DNA from: Bromus sterilis
Lineage: Eukaryota > Streptophyta > Magnoliopsida > Poales > Poaceae
Assembly (NCBI GenBank): GCA_950022295.1
Contig: OX465598.1
Location: 112,761,001-112,825,000, forward strand
Length of the DNA stretch: 64,000 bases
Direction: 5' to 3'
Position 1 is the stretch's first letter; each line of letters opens with the position of its first letter. The notes beneath the pieces were generated by a model. That model made no database searches and was not told where the DNA came from. It saw only the letters and a list, made by a program, of their open reading frames with translations. The position numbers were made by a program, and so were the translations under genes. This document shows positions 23,590-35,402 of the stretch, piece after piece.

Positions 23590-24773
23590 AGATGAAGCAG
23601 TACAAGATCCTGAGGACGTTCGCGCTGAAGAGGAAATTGAAGCGTAGTCTTCGTTAAGAACTTTTATACTTCTTGAGTTGTAGGATAACACTGCACTGTT
23701 GGAGGGGTTGAGGAAAATGAGTTATGTATTCCTGAGGAAGTGCTGAATTAGAAATCCTGAAGAAAACCCAGAGAAATCTCCTGCAGTAGAAGTTCAATTC
23801 CTCGGGTGTGTGAGACGATGTTGTTCAGGACACTGAGGAATTTTTCTTTGGTTGAGGAGTCAGGAAACTGCCAGTGCAGTTCACCTGAAGAAAGAGAGAG
23901 ATGTGTTCCAACCGTGCCACGTGCCAAGTGGAGAGTGATGGTACTGATCCAGCCAACGGTCCGAAGGGTGGGCATGAAAGTAATTTCATGCATGGGCATT
24001 TATGTCCTTTCACCTAGGGTTGCTCCGCGGCTATAAATAGCCACCCCCAGCCCCATTTGTGGGTTGGCTGCTCCGAGAGAAAAATTGACACTTGTCATTT
24101 GAGAGCATCCCACCTCGGAAGAAACTGAAGAACCTAAGTGAGGAAAACCACCAGCCTGAGTAGTTGAGCATTTCAGAGGAAGTCAGTTCGAGTGGTCCGA
24201 AGCTTTTTACTCTTGAAGACTGTGATCTTCCAGCCGGTGTAGATGTCATCAGTCTGAGGAAGTCAAGATGAAATTGTGACTTCCCTGAGTGACTGAGTCT
24301 GTGAAGGTTTCGGGAGTCTACCTTGAAGACTCACATGAGTTATTGGACGGAGTCTGAGGACTTTAGTTCAAGGAGAATAAGGTGAAGACTATGTCTTCTG
24401 AGTTCAATCTCAGCCTCTCCAACCAGACGTAGAGTTGTCACAACAACTCGAACTGGTTCATCAAGTCTATGTCTTCAGTGCCCTGGTGCTATTTCTTCAA
24501 CCTCAGCTCTTATGTTTGTGCACTGATGACTTATCCTGATTACTTTCTCTCTGAGTTTACACTGCGCTGATTGCTCAGTTCTTGCATCGATCTTACTTTA
24601 GCTATGCAATATGTTCATTTGTATTCATGCCTACGTTTTAGTATCGCATATGTTCTTCCTCGAGTTATATTTTCCTCAATTTTGTATTGCCTCAGTCCTG
24701 AGGAAATCAAAATTCCTCAAGATATTTGAAAATCTCCCATTCACCCCCCTCTGGTCGATATACCGCACTTTCA
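23590..24773 (+). mobile_element. J 3' LTR, second part
   Basis: Begins with the right copy of AGATG and continues the J LTR to an end in CGCACTTTCA, preceded by CATTCACCCCCC, a sequence commonly found at SIRE-type LTR ends. Many CTGAGGA and CCTCAG words give it a distinctive texture. Beyond 24773 the sequence is minus-strand S LTR (R), so J inserted into R. Confidence 0.75.
24032..24040 (+). promoter_or_regulatory. TATA-box candidate of J LTR
   Basis: TATAAATAG in a GC-rich surrounding, about 730 bases before the LTR end. Confidence 0.6.
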
Positions 24774-25132
24774 CAAACCATGAAGAACAAAGAGGGGAGG
24801 AGAACATCACATAGCTACTGATCATGGACCCATGGTCCAAAGGAAACTACTCACGACACATTCGGGAAGCTTCCATGATGGAGGGGAAGCTCCTGGAGGT
24901 CGATCCTCCCTCCGGCAGGGTGCCGGGAAGAATTCTGATGGCGCTCCCGATCTTGGAAGCGCGTCGGCGGCGGACTAGAGGCGAGATCGCAAAAAGGGTT
25001 CTGTCCTCGCGGGTTTCGTGTCACGGGGAATAAATAGGCGAAGGGGGCAGCAAGGGGGCCACCAGGAGTCCAGTCGCCCTCCTGGGCACCTGGTGGTGGC
25101 CCCCTGGCCTCACTTTGCGACTCCGGAAGCTT

Positions 25133-25286
25133 CAGCAAATCCCATGGTCAGGGACCCAGGGTTAGATCGTAGAGAGGAACAGGTTGGCGATGATATGCTG
25201 AAAGGGCCCAAGGGTTAGATCGTAGAGAGGAACATGTTGGCGAGGAACATGTTAAACCTGCAATGCTAACTATCTTCATATCCCTT
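25133..25286. other. Patchwork insertion within R
   Basis: It replaces a few bases of LTR between GGAAGCTTC and GCTGATTTTTT. It holds a 33-bp direct repeat at 25158-25190 and 25211-25243 (one difference) with a further partial copy, and GCAATGCTAACTAT (25259-25272), a motif found elsewhere in S LTRs. It looks like repair filler; the source of the 33-bp repeat is unknown to me. Confidence 0.6.
25158..25243. repeat. 33-bp direct repeat pair in R filler
   Basis: Units AGGGTTAGATCGTAGAGAGG... start at 25158 and 25211, spaced 53 bases apart, with one mismatch. Confidence 0.85.
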
Positions 25287-25513
25287 GCTGATTTTTTATC
25301 TGATTTTTCCCGAATTTTTGGAGCACTTTTAATTTGGGGGAAAACTGAAAATAGAAAAACAGCAGAAAATAGAAACTGGCACTGGGGTGCACTGAGTTAA
25401 TAGGTTAGTCCAAATATGATCAAAAGTGTATGAAAGTGTATCTAGATCACAACAATATCACACAAAACATGCATGGAGCAAGCAGAAATTATCGAGACGT
25501 TTGGGACGTATCA

Positions 25514-26118
25514 TCTGTTGCTTTGGGTTTACACTTTGGGTGGGGCTCGCAACTTAATACCAACGAGATGTTCAGGATAGATATATCAAGGTGGATTATT
25601 AGTAGTAGATGAAGTTGGATTTCGGTGTACTTATTTTGGCGTACCGCCCATGATTTTGAGCCTCGTCCTTTCTTTGTAGCATAATTAGCATTGCGGTGCA
25701 TTTTTAATCCTGGCAATTGCCCAGCTGTAATTTGTTTACCTCGCATAGCAGTTTTATCGTCTTTTGGGAGAGTGACATCACTAGTGAACATCACGGGACC
25801 CCGCTCCATATTTTCATTACTGTTTACACACTCATTTATTTTCTTGCTTTTACTTTCTAGCTGCTACCATTATCATTATTATCTGTTGCGTTGATCGTTT
25901 GTGAACAACAAGGCCGGAGAGATTGACAACCTCTCTGTACTCGTTGGGAAGAAAAGTTATTTGTGTTGTGTGCAGGTCCACGTCAATTGCGCCGTTGACA
26001 CCTACTTATCATCTCCGGAGTCCTACTGGAGACAAACCTTGGTATCTTCACCGAGGGAAATTTGCCGCTATCCTACATCAAACCTTCCACTTGGGGTAAC
26101 CAATGAGGAGAGATATCA
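25514..26118 (+). mobile_element. 5' LTR of S element A, 3' part
   Basis: Collinear with 32100-32705 in the A 3' LTR, ending GATATCA. It begins TCTGTTGCTTTGGG directly at the end of R, so R inserted into this LTR and the missing first part should lie left of R's other half. Confidence 0.82.
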
Positions 26119-26128
26119 AGCAAATTTC

Positions 26129-26143
26129 TGGTGCCGTTGTCGG
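26129..26143 (+). other. Primer-binding site of element A
   Basis: TGGTGCCGTTGTCGG, ten bases after the LTR end. It is a slightly altered form of the tRNA-Asp-type site TGGCGCCGTTGCCGG typical of Athila-lineage elements. Confidence 0.8.
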
Positions 26144-26277
26144 TGACTCTGAGTGCTAATATAGGGGAGTTGCCCACTACCTTTTACCTTTGCTTTTTAG
26201 TCTTGTTATTTTACCTTTCGGTTTTTATATTTGTGTTATCAAAAATTACAAAAAAATCTACCACACTTGCTGCTACT

Positions 26278-27522
26278 ATGGGTTCCACTGAAAACACCAA
26301 GTTGTGTGACTTCACTAGTCACAACAACAAGGACGTTATCTTCACTCCTGTTTCCACACCTGCCACTTCAGCTACCTCTTATGAAATTAAACCTGCTTTG
26401 CTAAACCTTGTTATGAGATATCAATTCTCTGGTGCTGGAGATGATGTTGCTTTACACTTAAATAATTTTGTTGAGTTATGTGATTTGTATAAAGAAGTAG
26501 AAGGTGATGTTGTTAAGCTCAAGCTTTTTCCTTTCTCTTTAAGGGAAGGAGCTAGAATTTGGTTTCAATCTATGCCTAGGAATAGCATAGATTCTTGGGA
26601 TAAGTGTAAAGATGCTTTTATTGGTAAGTACTACCCACCTGCTAAAATTATACAATTGAGGAGTAACATTATGAATTTTAAGCAATTATATAATGAACAT
26701 GTTGCCCAAGCTTGGGAACGTATGAAATCTCTTGTTAAGAAATGCCCTACACATGGTTTGACTACCTTGAGGGTTATCCAGACTTTTTATGCAGGCTTGA
26801 ACTTCACCTTGCGGAACCTGTTAGATTCGGCCGCGGGAGGAACCTTTATGTCAACTACACTTGGTGCTTCCACAAAACTTCTCGATGAGATGATGACCAA
26901 CTATTCCCAATGGCACACCGAACGTGCTCCAACAGGTAGGAAGGTAAACTCTATCAAGGAGATTACCTCCCTAAATGAAAAAGTTGACTTAATTATGGCT
27001 CTACTTACCAAGAAACCCTCTATTGATCCTCATGACGTTCCTTTAAACTCATTGGTTGCTCAGGAACAAGTAGATGTGAAATTTATTGCTAGAAACAACT
27101 TTAACAACAATGCTTATATGGGAAACTTTGCTAGTAATCCTAGACCGTTCCCATCCAACTATGGGAACAACAACACCTATCCTAGCAACAAGAACCCCAC
27201 TTCTGAACTAGAAAATATGCTTAGAAACTGTATCACTACCCAAAAAGCCTTCAACAAGAATGTAGAAGAGAAATTAGCTAAGTTAGATAATCTCTCTTTG
27301 AAGGTAGATAACTTAGTCCTTGATGTTGAGATGCTAAAAATTAGAACCTCTCCCCTTGAAGAGAGGAAAGCCACTCCTATTAATGCTATCCAATTACAAA
27401 TAAATGAAAAATTTAGGATGATGGCTAAACATAAAGAAAGATGGGCTAGAGAAAAAGAGGAAGAGGATATAATTAAGAGCCTTCCTACACACCACACAGT
27501 TGCCACTATCCTAATTGTTTAG
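26278..27522 (+). pseudogene. gag: Element A gag, Athila-type Gag, premature stop
   Basis: 414 codons from an ATG at 26278, chosen because it follows the leader and starts the conserved sequence; the frame is open from 26131, but that part overlaps the primer-binding site. The retrotransposon Gag domain lies at about residues 40-190, with the ARIWFQSMP motif, the KYYPPAKIIQLRSNIMNF segment and the CPTHGL...QTFYAGL segment in the usual order. An Asn-rich linker (about 270-305) and a likely coiled coil (about 309-355) follow. I see no CCHC zinc knuckle, which is unusual for this lineage. The frame ends in TAG at 27520 but continues without shift into the protease part, so this is probably one Gag-protease ORF broken by a single stop. 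Gag would form the particle around the element's RNA. Confidence 0.85.
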
Positions 27523-28308
27523 TACACTCAAACTATTAGCACCCAATGCACTCCTATTCCCATTGGACCTATTAATGGTGATGCTAATACCTCAACCATA
27601 GAAGAAGAAACTCCTATGAACGTAGAGAGTTTCAAAAAAGCGAGCCTAGATGACATTACTACCACCTTTGATAGTAGTGATATTGATTTTGATAGTTGCA
27701 CCCTCTCAGAAGTTATTAGCTTGCTACACAAAATGTCTAGAGACCCCCACACTAGCACACTTAATCTTGCCTTCACGGAGCACATCACAAATGCTCTCAT
27801 CAAAGCTAGGGAGGAGAAGCTTAGCATAGAAGCCTCCATACCTAGGAAGATAGACGATGGTTGGGACCATATGATAAAAATCAAATTAAATTACTTCTCT
27901 TGCTATGCTTTATGTGACATTGGAGCTAGTACCTCCGTCATGCCCAAAAGAATGTATGACATGTTTGAGTTGAAACCTTTTGATCCTTGTTCTTTTGGTG
28001 TTTGTCTCATTGAGTCTTTCGTAAATAAACCTTTGGGGAAGATCGACAATGTCCTTATCATTGTCAATGACAATTATGTTCCCGTTGATTTTATTATTAT
28101 GGATATAGAGTGTGAACCTTTATGTCCAATTATTTTGGGACGGACTTTTCTTCGCACCGTTGGTGCTGTTATTGACATGAAAGAGGGGAATATAATATTT
28201 CAATTCCCTCTCAAAAAGGGGATGGAAAACTTCCCTAGAAAGAAAATCAAGTTACCATTTGAGTCCATTACACGGGCTAGCTATTCTCTTTCTCTTGATA
28301 AAACTTGA
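27523..28308 (+). pseudogene. Element A aspartic protease part of the gag-pol ORF
   Basis: In frame with gag beyond the TAG at 27520. The first internal ATG is at 27616, giving 230 residues. Counting from there, the catalytic motif DIGAS is at 101-105 (CYALCDIGAST), and the second conserved block PIILGRTFLR at 171-180 is followed by a VIDMKEG strand. This is the arrangement of Athila-type retropepsins, which cleave the polyprotein. The frame ends about 50 codons after the domain, where reverse transcriptase should begin; instead the sequence goes directly to the 3' non-coding region. The whole RT, RNase H and integrase block is absent, so A could not copy itself unaided. Confidence 0.85.
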
Positions 28309-31093
28309 TTCTTCTTTTGCTTTATGCCTAGCTTAAATGCGTAAAAGAAAGTGCTTGTTGGGAGGCAACCCAAGATGTTTTTATTTCTGTTTTTAGTGGT
28401 CTTGACGATTGTTAATACTGTATCAACATCATTGTATCTTTATTTATCAATCTTTGTGCCAAGATATAGCCTCTTATGATAAGGTAAGAAAAAGTTGTGA
28501 CATGCTGTCCAGAAAACAGATTCTGTCTACTTGACGGAAAAAATCGGAACAAATCACCCGTTCATATTTTTGAGCTGAATTGTTTACACAGCATGCTCTA
28601 TACATTTTTGAAACTTTCGTATGTTCTGAGATTTTTGATTTGAGTTGCAGAAGTGCCCCGAAAAAAATTCTCTACTACCTGCTGTTCCGTTTTTCACAGA
28701 TTCTGCCACGTTTTGCCTCTCTTCGCTTTTGCAGACCTTAAGCTTGTTTTTTATTTGCAAAAACCTTTTGGCAATCTTGAGAAACAGTATCTATTCAAGA
28801 TTATCTTTATATCCAGTGGGTAAAATTTATTTTATTAAGGGTAATAACCTCTCTAATCAGCTTATGATGAGTTATGTATGAAGGGAGTTTTCAAGTGTGC
28901 GACGGAAGATGATGAAAGAAGATCCGGGAGTGTCAAGCGTTCAAGCTTGGGGATTCCCCCATGCATCCCCAATAAATATTCAAGGAGACTCAAGCGTCTA
29001 AGCTTGGGGATGCCCCCGTGCATGCCCTTCTCCATCAACAATCATCAGTTCGTCCTTCGTCTCACTATATTTTTATCACTTCATGCGTTATGTGCTATGC
29101 CTGGAGCGTCTCGCTCTTAGGTTTACTTTTTAGTTTTCTTTAGTTTTGTTTGCTGTTCATAACAAGTTAGACCCCAGATTACTTCGTGTGGGAGAGAAAC
29201 ACGCTCCACTCCAATCTAGAACACATCATAGGATTTTTCATGCCTATCTTTTTACTGTTGTGTGTTCTTTATCTTTTCGTAGCTACTGCCATGTTTAGTT
29301 TTAGTTTTAGTTTTTATTTAGCAAGATCCTTCGATTTTGTTTAGTATGTTACTAGAACTCTCTTTAGTTTTCATGTTTATATTGTTAAGAGAGTTGGTTG
29401 TCGCACTGAGTTGTGTCTTGTCTTGAAAGTAGGTAATTGAGGTTGCTATTTAATTTTAGTAGTAACTTGCAATAGTTTTGAGGTATTGTTGTGAGTAATG
29501 TTTGAACTTTTGGTTTCAAGAGCTCTAGCCTATTAGTGATAGGTGTGGTATTTTGGGAAATTCATGTTTATTTTCAAAACCTACAAAACTAGTTGAGAAC
29601 TCTAGCTACTAGATGGATCGCTAATCTTTTGAGGGATCGAATATTAGAGTACACTCACGTACCACGAGTCGAGGATGCGCAAGGATAACCAAACCCCCAT
29701 ACACTCCTCCTTGGGGTACCTGTCTCTTTGTGAACCTCCTCATTAGATTGAGAGTTACCGATAATAAGTGCATGAGTTCTTCGGACTAATGTAAGTATTG
29801 AAAGTTGACACTTCCACCTTCCCATATTTGCTAGACTCTTCCGTACCGTGCATTGCCCTCTTCTCACTCCGAGAGTTGGCGTCCACCTTCGCCGGTGCAT
29901 CCAAACCCTTGGCATGATATGCTCTGTCATCATAAACCTCCTTATATCTTTTCTCAAAACAGCCACCATACCTACCTATCAAGGCATTTCCATAGACTTT
30001 CCGAGATATATTGCCATGCAACATCCACCTCTTCATGACTTGATCTTCATGTCATATATGTTCTTGCTACACTGGTAGAGGCATACATTTGCATACATCA
30101 TGATAGCTACATCTTCTTTATGTTTGAGTACCTTGTAAAGTGTGAAAGATCTTCTATACCTTCTTTTAAAATAGAGTGTTTACCTTAAGTGGGGAAAAGA
30201 TCCAAAAATGGACAAAATTAAAAGATCCCAAAGGGGACAAATGAGAGTTAAATAGAAAGAGTCATTGAGGCAATCAAAAAAATAAAAAATAGAAAAAAAG
30301 ATAAAAAGAAAATAAAAAGAGAGAAAGGGGCAACACTACTATCCTTTTGAAAGATCCACACTAGTACTCCCTCTTATCCTTGTACTCCATAGAGATGATC
30401 ATTTATGCATATAGCTATGTGGGAACCTTCACACTATAGAACTTGTCTTGCATATTCCAAGGATGAGCCTCCTCAAACGAGCTCTTGGTCTTCATGAGAG
30501 AGCAAGTTGGATGCACCCCCACCAGTTCCATTGGAGAGCTTTTCTTAGCTCATATGTGCATCCGTTGCATGGCAATCCATAATTCTCACATCATATCTAT
30601 CATTTGTCCTTCTCGCCTATGATTGTCCTCATTGATGTGAGCCTTTCTCACCCTTTTTTGTCTTCCTCCTCCATATTTCTCTCTTTGCCATCCTAAGTGT
30701 CAACTCTCGTTCTTACGCTCATGCATTGCATGAGTGCTCAAAATATCAAAAGGGAGTGGATCAAATTGACTTGTACATGGCTAGTGGTCTGGGGATGAGT
30801 CAAGATAAGATTCCAAAGAAGACCAAGCGTGAAACTTTAGTAGATTAGGTTCTCAACAAAAATATTTTTTTCTCGTATTCCCATATCCCCCTTCTTGCAC
30901 GCAAACACCATTTGGAGACATTCGACTCATGTACAGCGAGAGCTCTTGCACCTAATGTTCTTTTGTTACTTCTTTCAATGCTAATATAGACTCTTGCATG
31001 TTATGACTTGAATTAAACCACATACTTTGATTGCTTTATTTTTCAAAGTTCTTATATGGTTACTAGCATGTCACCACAGAAAATATGCTTGTT
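28309..31093 (+). other. 3' non-coding region of element A
   Basis: 2.8 kb without coding potential. It begins with the conserved GTTGGGAGGCAACCCAA sequence (about 28357), common downstream of pol in Athila-lineage elements. Two copies of a purine-tract-like motif AGCTTGGGGAT occur (28944 and 29001). The true polypurine tract and the first bases of the 3' LTR are lost in a deletion at 31094. Confidence 0.7.
28943..29026 (+). repeat. Duplicated purine-tract-like motif in A
   Basis: AAGCTTGGGGATTCCCCCAT (28943) and the related AAGCTTGGGGATGCCCCCGT (29000) are 57 bases apart. Their first 12 or 13 bases equal the authentic polypurine tract seen at 34828-34840. Confidence 0.75.
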
Positions 31094-32705
31094 ACGTATC
31101 TATAATTTCTGCTTGCTCCATGCATGTTTTGTGTGACATTGCTATGATCTAGATACACTTTCATACACTTTTGATCATATTTGGACTAACTTATTAACTT
31201 AGTGCATCACAGTGCCAGTTCCTGTTTTCTTCTGTTTTTCTATTTCAGGTTTCTCCCATATTAAAAGTGCTCCAAAAATTGAGGAAAATCAGATATAAAA
31301 TCAGCGTACATGAACCTTCCGGAATCACCTAGGTGGGGCCGCCAGAGAGCCACCACCAGGGACCCAGGCGGCCACCTGGCGCGCCTAGGGTCTGGCCGCG
31401 CCGGGGGTCGCCTGGACCCCTGGTGGACCCCCTGTTTGCCCCCCTTCGCCTATATATTCTCCGTGACACGAAACCTTGGAAGACAGAACCCTTTTTCGCG
31501 ATCTCGCCTCTGTTCCGCCGCCGCCGTGCTTCCAAGATCGGGAGCGCCAGCAGACTTCTTCCCGTCACCCTGCCGGAGGGAGGATTGACTTCCGGGAGCT
31601 TCCCCTCCACCATGGACACTTCCCGGATGTACCGTGAGTAGTTTTCCTTGGACCTTGGGTCCGTGATCAGTAGCTATGTGATGTTCTCCTCCCCTCATTG
31701 TTCTTCATGGTTTAGTTCTCGTGAGCTGCCTACATGATCGAGGCACATATGTAATTTTCTGCTGTTGCTATGCTGAGTTTGCTGGGATCTGATGGATTAT
31801 GAGATTATGTTCAGATTGTGATTGAGTAATATATTTGGTTCTTATCTTTTATATTTTTGTTCTTAAGTAATTCTTGCATGTTCTCCGTTGCTGTCTATTA
31901 CTTTGGCCAAGTAGTAGGTAGTGACTCCAAGAGGGAACTCTATGCTCGACTGTGGGTTCATGCCCCCCGATGACACACGCTTGAGTGACAGAAACATGAG
32001 TCTAGGGGATGTGCTGTTGCCACAAGGGGGAAAACAATGGTGCTTGTAACCGCGGTTGCAAGGATTGTTTACTTTACGCAAAGTGCTTTTTAATGCAGTT
32101 GTCTGTTGCTTTGGGTTTACACTTTGGGTGGGGCTCGCAACTTAATACCAGCGAGATGTTCTGGTTACATATCTCAAGGTGGATGATTAGTAGTAGAAGC
32201 AGCTGGATTTCGGTCTACTTATTTTGGCGTAACGCTCATGCTTTTGAGCCTCATCCTTTCTTTGTAGCATAGTTAGCATTGCGCTGCGTTTTTAATCCTA
32301 TCAATTGCCCAGGTATAATTTGTTTACCTCACATAGCAGCTTTATCGTCTTTTGGGAGAGAGACATCACTAGTGAACATCACGGGTCCCCGGTCCATATT
32401 CTCATTACTGTTTACACGCTCATTTATTTTCTTGCTTTTACTTTCTAGCTGCTACCATTATCATTATTATCTGTTGCGTTGATCCTTTGTGAACAGCAAG
32501 GCCGGAGAGATTGACAACCTCTCTGTACTCGTTGGGAAGAAAAGTTATTTGTGTTGTGTGCAGGTCCACGTCAATTGCGCCATTGACACCTACTTATCAT
32601 CTCCGGAGTCCTACTGGAGACAAACCTTGGTATCTTCACCGAGGGAATTTGCTGCTATGCTACATGTCACCTTCCACTTGGGGTAACCAACGAGGAGCGA
32701 TATCA
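31094..32705 (+). mobile_element. 3' LTR of element A, lacking its first bases
   Basis: Begins ACGTATCTATAATTTCTGC, without TGATACGTCC. Comparison with 34795-34860 shows that about 60 bases spanning the purine tract and LTR start are deleted. It ends GATATCA at 32705. It supplies the reference for the full S LTR (about 1.62 kb). Confidence 0.88.
31451..31457 (+). promoter_or_regulatory. TATA-box candidate of S LTR (A 3' LTR)
   Basis: TATATAT after a GC-rich stretch; equivalent site TATATAT at 35211-35217 in the B LTR. About 1.25 kb of LTR follows. Confidence 0.45.
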
Positions 32706-34841
32706 GATGCCCCCCGTGCATCCCCTTCTCCATCTACAATCATCAGTTCGTCCTCCGTCTCACTATATTTTTATCACTTCATGCGTTATGTGCGATGCTT
32801 GGAGCATCTCGCTCTTAGGTTTACTTTTTAGTTTTCATTGACGTTGCTTGCTGTTGATAACAAGTTAGAACCTAGCTTACTTTCTGTGGGAGAAAAACAC
32901 GCTCCACTTCAAACTAGAACACATCTTAGGATTTTCATGCTTATCTTTCTTCTGTTGTGTGTTCTTTATCTTTTCATAGCTGCTGCCATGTTTAGCTCTT
33001 AGTTTTCATGTTTATCTTTCTCAACAGCCTTAGCTTTTGTTTAGTTTGTTGCTGGAAATCTCTTTAGTTTTCATGTTTATCTCGTTAATAGAGTTGGTTG
33101 TTGCACTGAGTTGTGTCTTGTCTTGAAGTAGGTAATTGCGGTTGCTATTTAATTTTAGTAGTAACTTGCAATAGTTTTGAGGCATTGATGTGAGTAATGT
33201 TTGAACTTTTGGTGTCAAGAGCTCGAGCCTATTAGTGATAGGTGTCGTATTTTGGGAAATCCGTGTTTATTTTCAAAATTCTACAAAACTAGTTGAGAAC
33301 GCTAGCTACTAGATGGATCACTAATCTTTGGAGGGATCGGATATTAGAGTACACTCACGTACCATGAGTCGAGGATGCGCAAGGATAACCAAACCCCCAT
33401 ACACTCCTCCTCAGGGTACTTGTCTCCTTGTGAACCTTCGTATTAGAAAAAGAGTTACCCATAATAAGTGCATGAGTTCTTCAGACTAATGTAAGAATTG
33501 AAAGTTGACACTACCACCTCCACATATTTGCTAGCCTCTTCGGTACCGCGCATTGCCCTCTTCTCACTCCGAGAGTTGGCGTCCACCTCGCCGGTGCATC
33601 CAAACCCTTGGCATGATACGCTCTGTCATCAAAACCTCCTTATATCTTTCCTCTAAAAAGACACCATACCTACCTATCAAGGCATTTCCATAGCCTTTCC
33701 GAGATATATTTCCATGCAACATCCACTTCTTCATGACTTGATCCTCATGTCATACATGTTCCTCCTACACTGGCAGATGCATACATTTGCATACATCATG
33801 ATAGCTACATCTTCTTTATGTTGAGTACCTTGTAAAGTGTGAAGTTCTTCTATACCTTCTTGCAAAATAGAGTGTTTCCCATAAGTGAGGAAAATATGCC
33901 AAAGAGGACAAATTTAAAAGATCCCAAAGAGGACAAATGAGAGTTAAATATAAAGAGCCATTGAGGCCACCAAAAAAATACAAAAAAATAGAAAAAAGAG
34001 AAAAAAGAAATAAAAAGAGAGAAGGGGGCGACACTACTATTCCTTTTGAAAGATCCACACTCGTACTCGCTCTCATACCTTGTACTCCATAGAGATCATC
34101 ATATATGCATATAGCTGTGTGGGGACCTTCACACTATAGAACTTGGTTTGCATATTCCAAGGATGGGCCTCCACAAACGAGCTCTAGGTATTCTTGAGCG
34201 AGCAAGTTGGATGCACCCCCACTAGTTCCGTTGGAGAGCTTTTCTTAGATCATATGTGCATCCGTTGCATGGCAATCCCTACTCCTCACATCATATCTAT
34301 CATTTGGCTTTCTGGCCTATGATTGTCCTCATTGATGTGAGCCTTTCTCACCCTTTTTATCTTCCTCCTCCACCATATCTCTCTCTTTGCCATCGTAAAT
34401 GTCTACTCTCGTGATTACGCTCATCCATTGCATGAGTGCTCAAAATATCGAAAGGGAGTGGATCAAATTGACTTGTACAGTGCTAGTGGTCATGGGACGA
34501 GTCAAGATAAGATTCCAAAGAAGACTAAGTGTGACACTTTATTAGATTGAGTTCTCAACAAATATATTTTTTCTCCCGTATTCCCATCTCCCCCTTCTTG
34601 CACGCAAACACCAACTGGAGACATTTGAGTCACGGACAGCAAGAGCTCTTGCAGCTTTATATTCTTATGTTGCTTGTTTCAATGCTAATATAGACTCTTG
34701 CCTATTATGACTTAATTGAATTACATACCTTGATTGCTCTACTTTCAAATTTCTTATATGGTTGTTAGCATGTCACCACAGAAATTATGCTTGTTATCAT
34801 TTACCTACTCGAGGACGAGCAGGAATTAAGCTTGGGGATGT
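32706..34841 (+). mobile_element. Internal 3' region of S element B
   Basis: Collinear with 29010-31090 of A (GATGCCCCC..., then the same AT-rich non-coding sequence), ending in an intact polypurine tract. It starts exactly at the end of the A 3' LTR, so A appears to have inserted into B at GATGC within B's purine-tract-like repeat. There is no coding potential. Confidence 0.8.
34828..34841 (+). other. Polypurine tract of element B
   Basis: AAGCTTGGGGATGT directly before the LTR start TGGTACGTCC (consensus TGATACGTCC), preceded by the conserved CTCGAGGACGAGCAGG sequence. Confidence 0.82.
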
Positions 34842-35402
34842 TGGTACGTCCTAAACGTATCTGTAATTTTTGCTTGCTCCATGCATGTTTTGTGTGATAT
34901 TGCTATGATCTAGATACACTTTCATACACTTTTGATCATATTTGGACCAACTTATCAATTCAGTGCACCCCCGTGCCAGTTCCTGTTTTCTGCTGTTTTT
35001 CTATTTCCGGTTTCCCCCATATTAAAAGTGCTCCAAAAATTCGGGAAAAATCAGATAAAAAATCAGCGTACCGGAAGCTTACGGAAACCCCAAGGTGGGG
35101 CCAGAGGGCCACCACACGGGGCCCAAGCGCCCTGGTGGCGCGCTCTAGGGGCTAGCCGCGCCAGGGGGGCGCCTAGACCACTGGTACCCCCCTGGCTGCC
35201 CCCATTTGCCTATATATTATCCGTGACGGGATTCTTACGAAGAGAGAACACTTTTTAGCGATCTCGCCTATGTTCCGTCGCCGCCGCGCTTCCAAGATCG
35301 GGAGCTCCAGTAGACCTCTTCACGGCACCCTGCCGGAGGGAGGATTGACCTCCGGGAGCCTCTCCTCCACCATGTACTGTTCCTGGATGATCCGTGAGTA
35401 GC
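34842..35402 (+). mobile_element. 3' LTR of element B, first 561 bases
   Basis: Matches the A 3' LTR up to CCGTGAGTAG (31643), then is cut by the T-family LTR beginning TGTAACAGCC. The central LTR part (equivalent to 31644-32407) is not found on the other side of the T cluster, so sequence was lost. Confidence 0.82.

Larger units (their letters stand above)
24774..25513 (-). mobile_element. Half of a minus-strand S LTR (R), split by J
   Basis: Matches the right half of the solo LTRs (13660-14273), from ACCATGAAGAACAAAGAGG to the LTR start GGACGTATCA at 25513. Its other half should lie on the far left side of J, outside the window. It carries a 154-bp insertion at 25133-25286 not seen in other S LTRs. 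Confidence 0.8.

Noticed and set aside
24774..26118. Single inverted, rearranged S LTR
   Set aside because: R ends exactly at its LTR start and A resumes without loss, so insertion of one S LTR into another explains it better than inversion.
29655..30038. Genes on the minus strand in the S non-coding region
   Set aside because: The frames recur in B, C and D copies with stops and shifts, and no known domain is visible.
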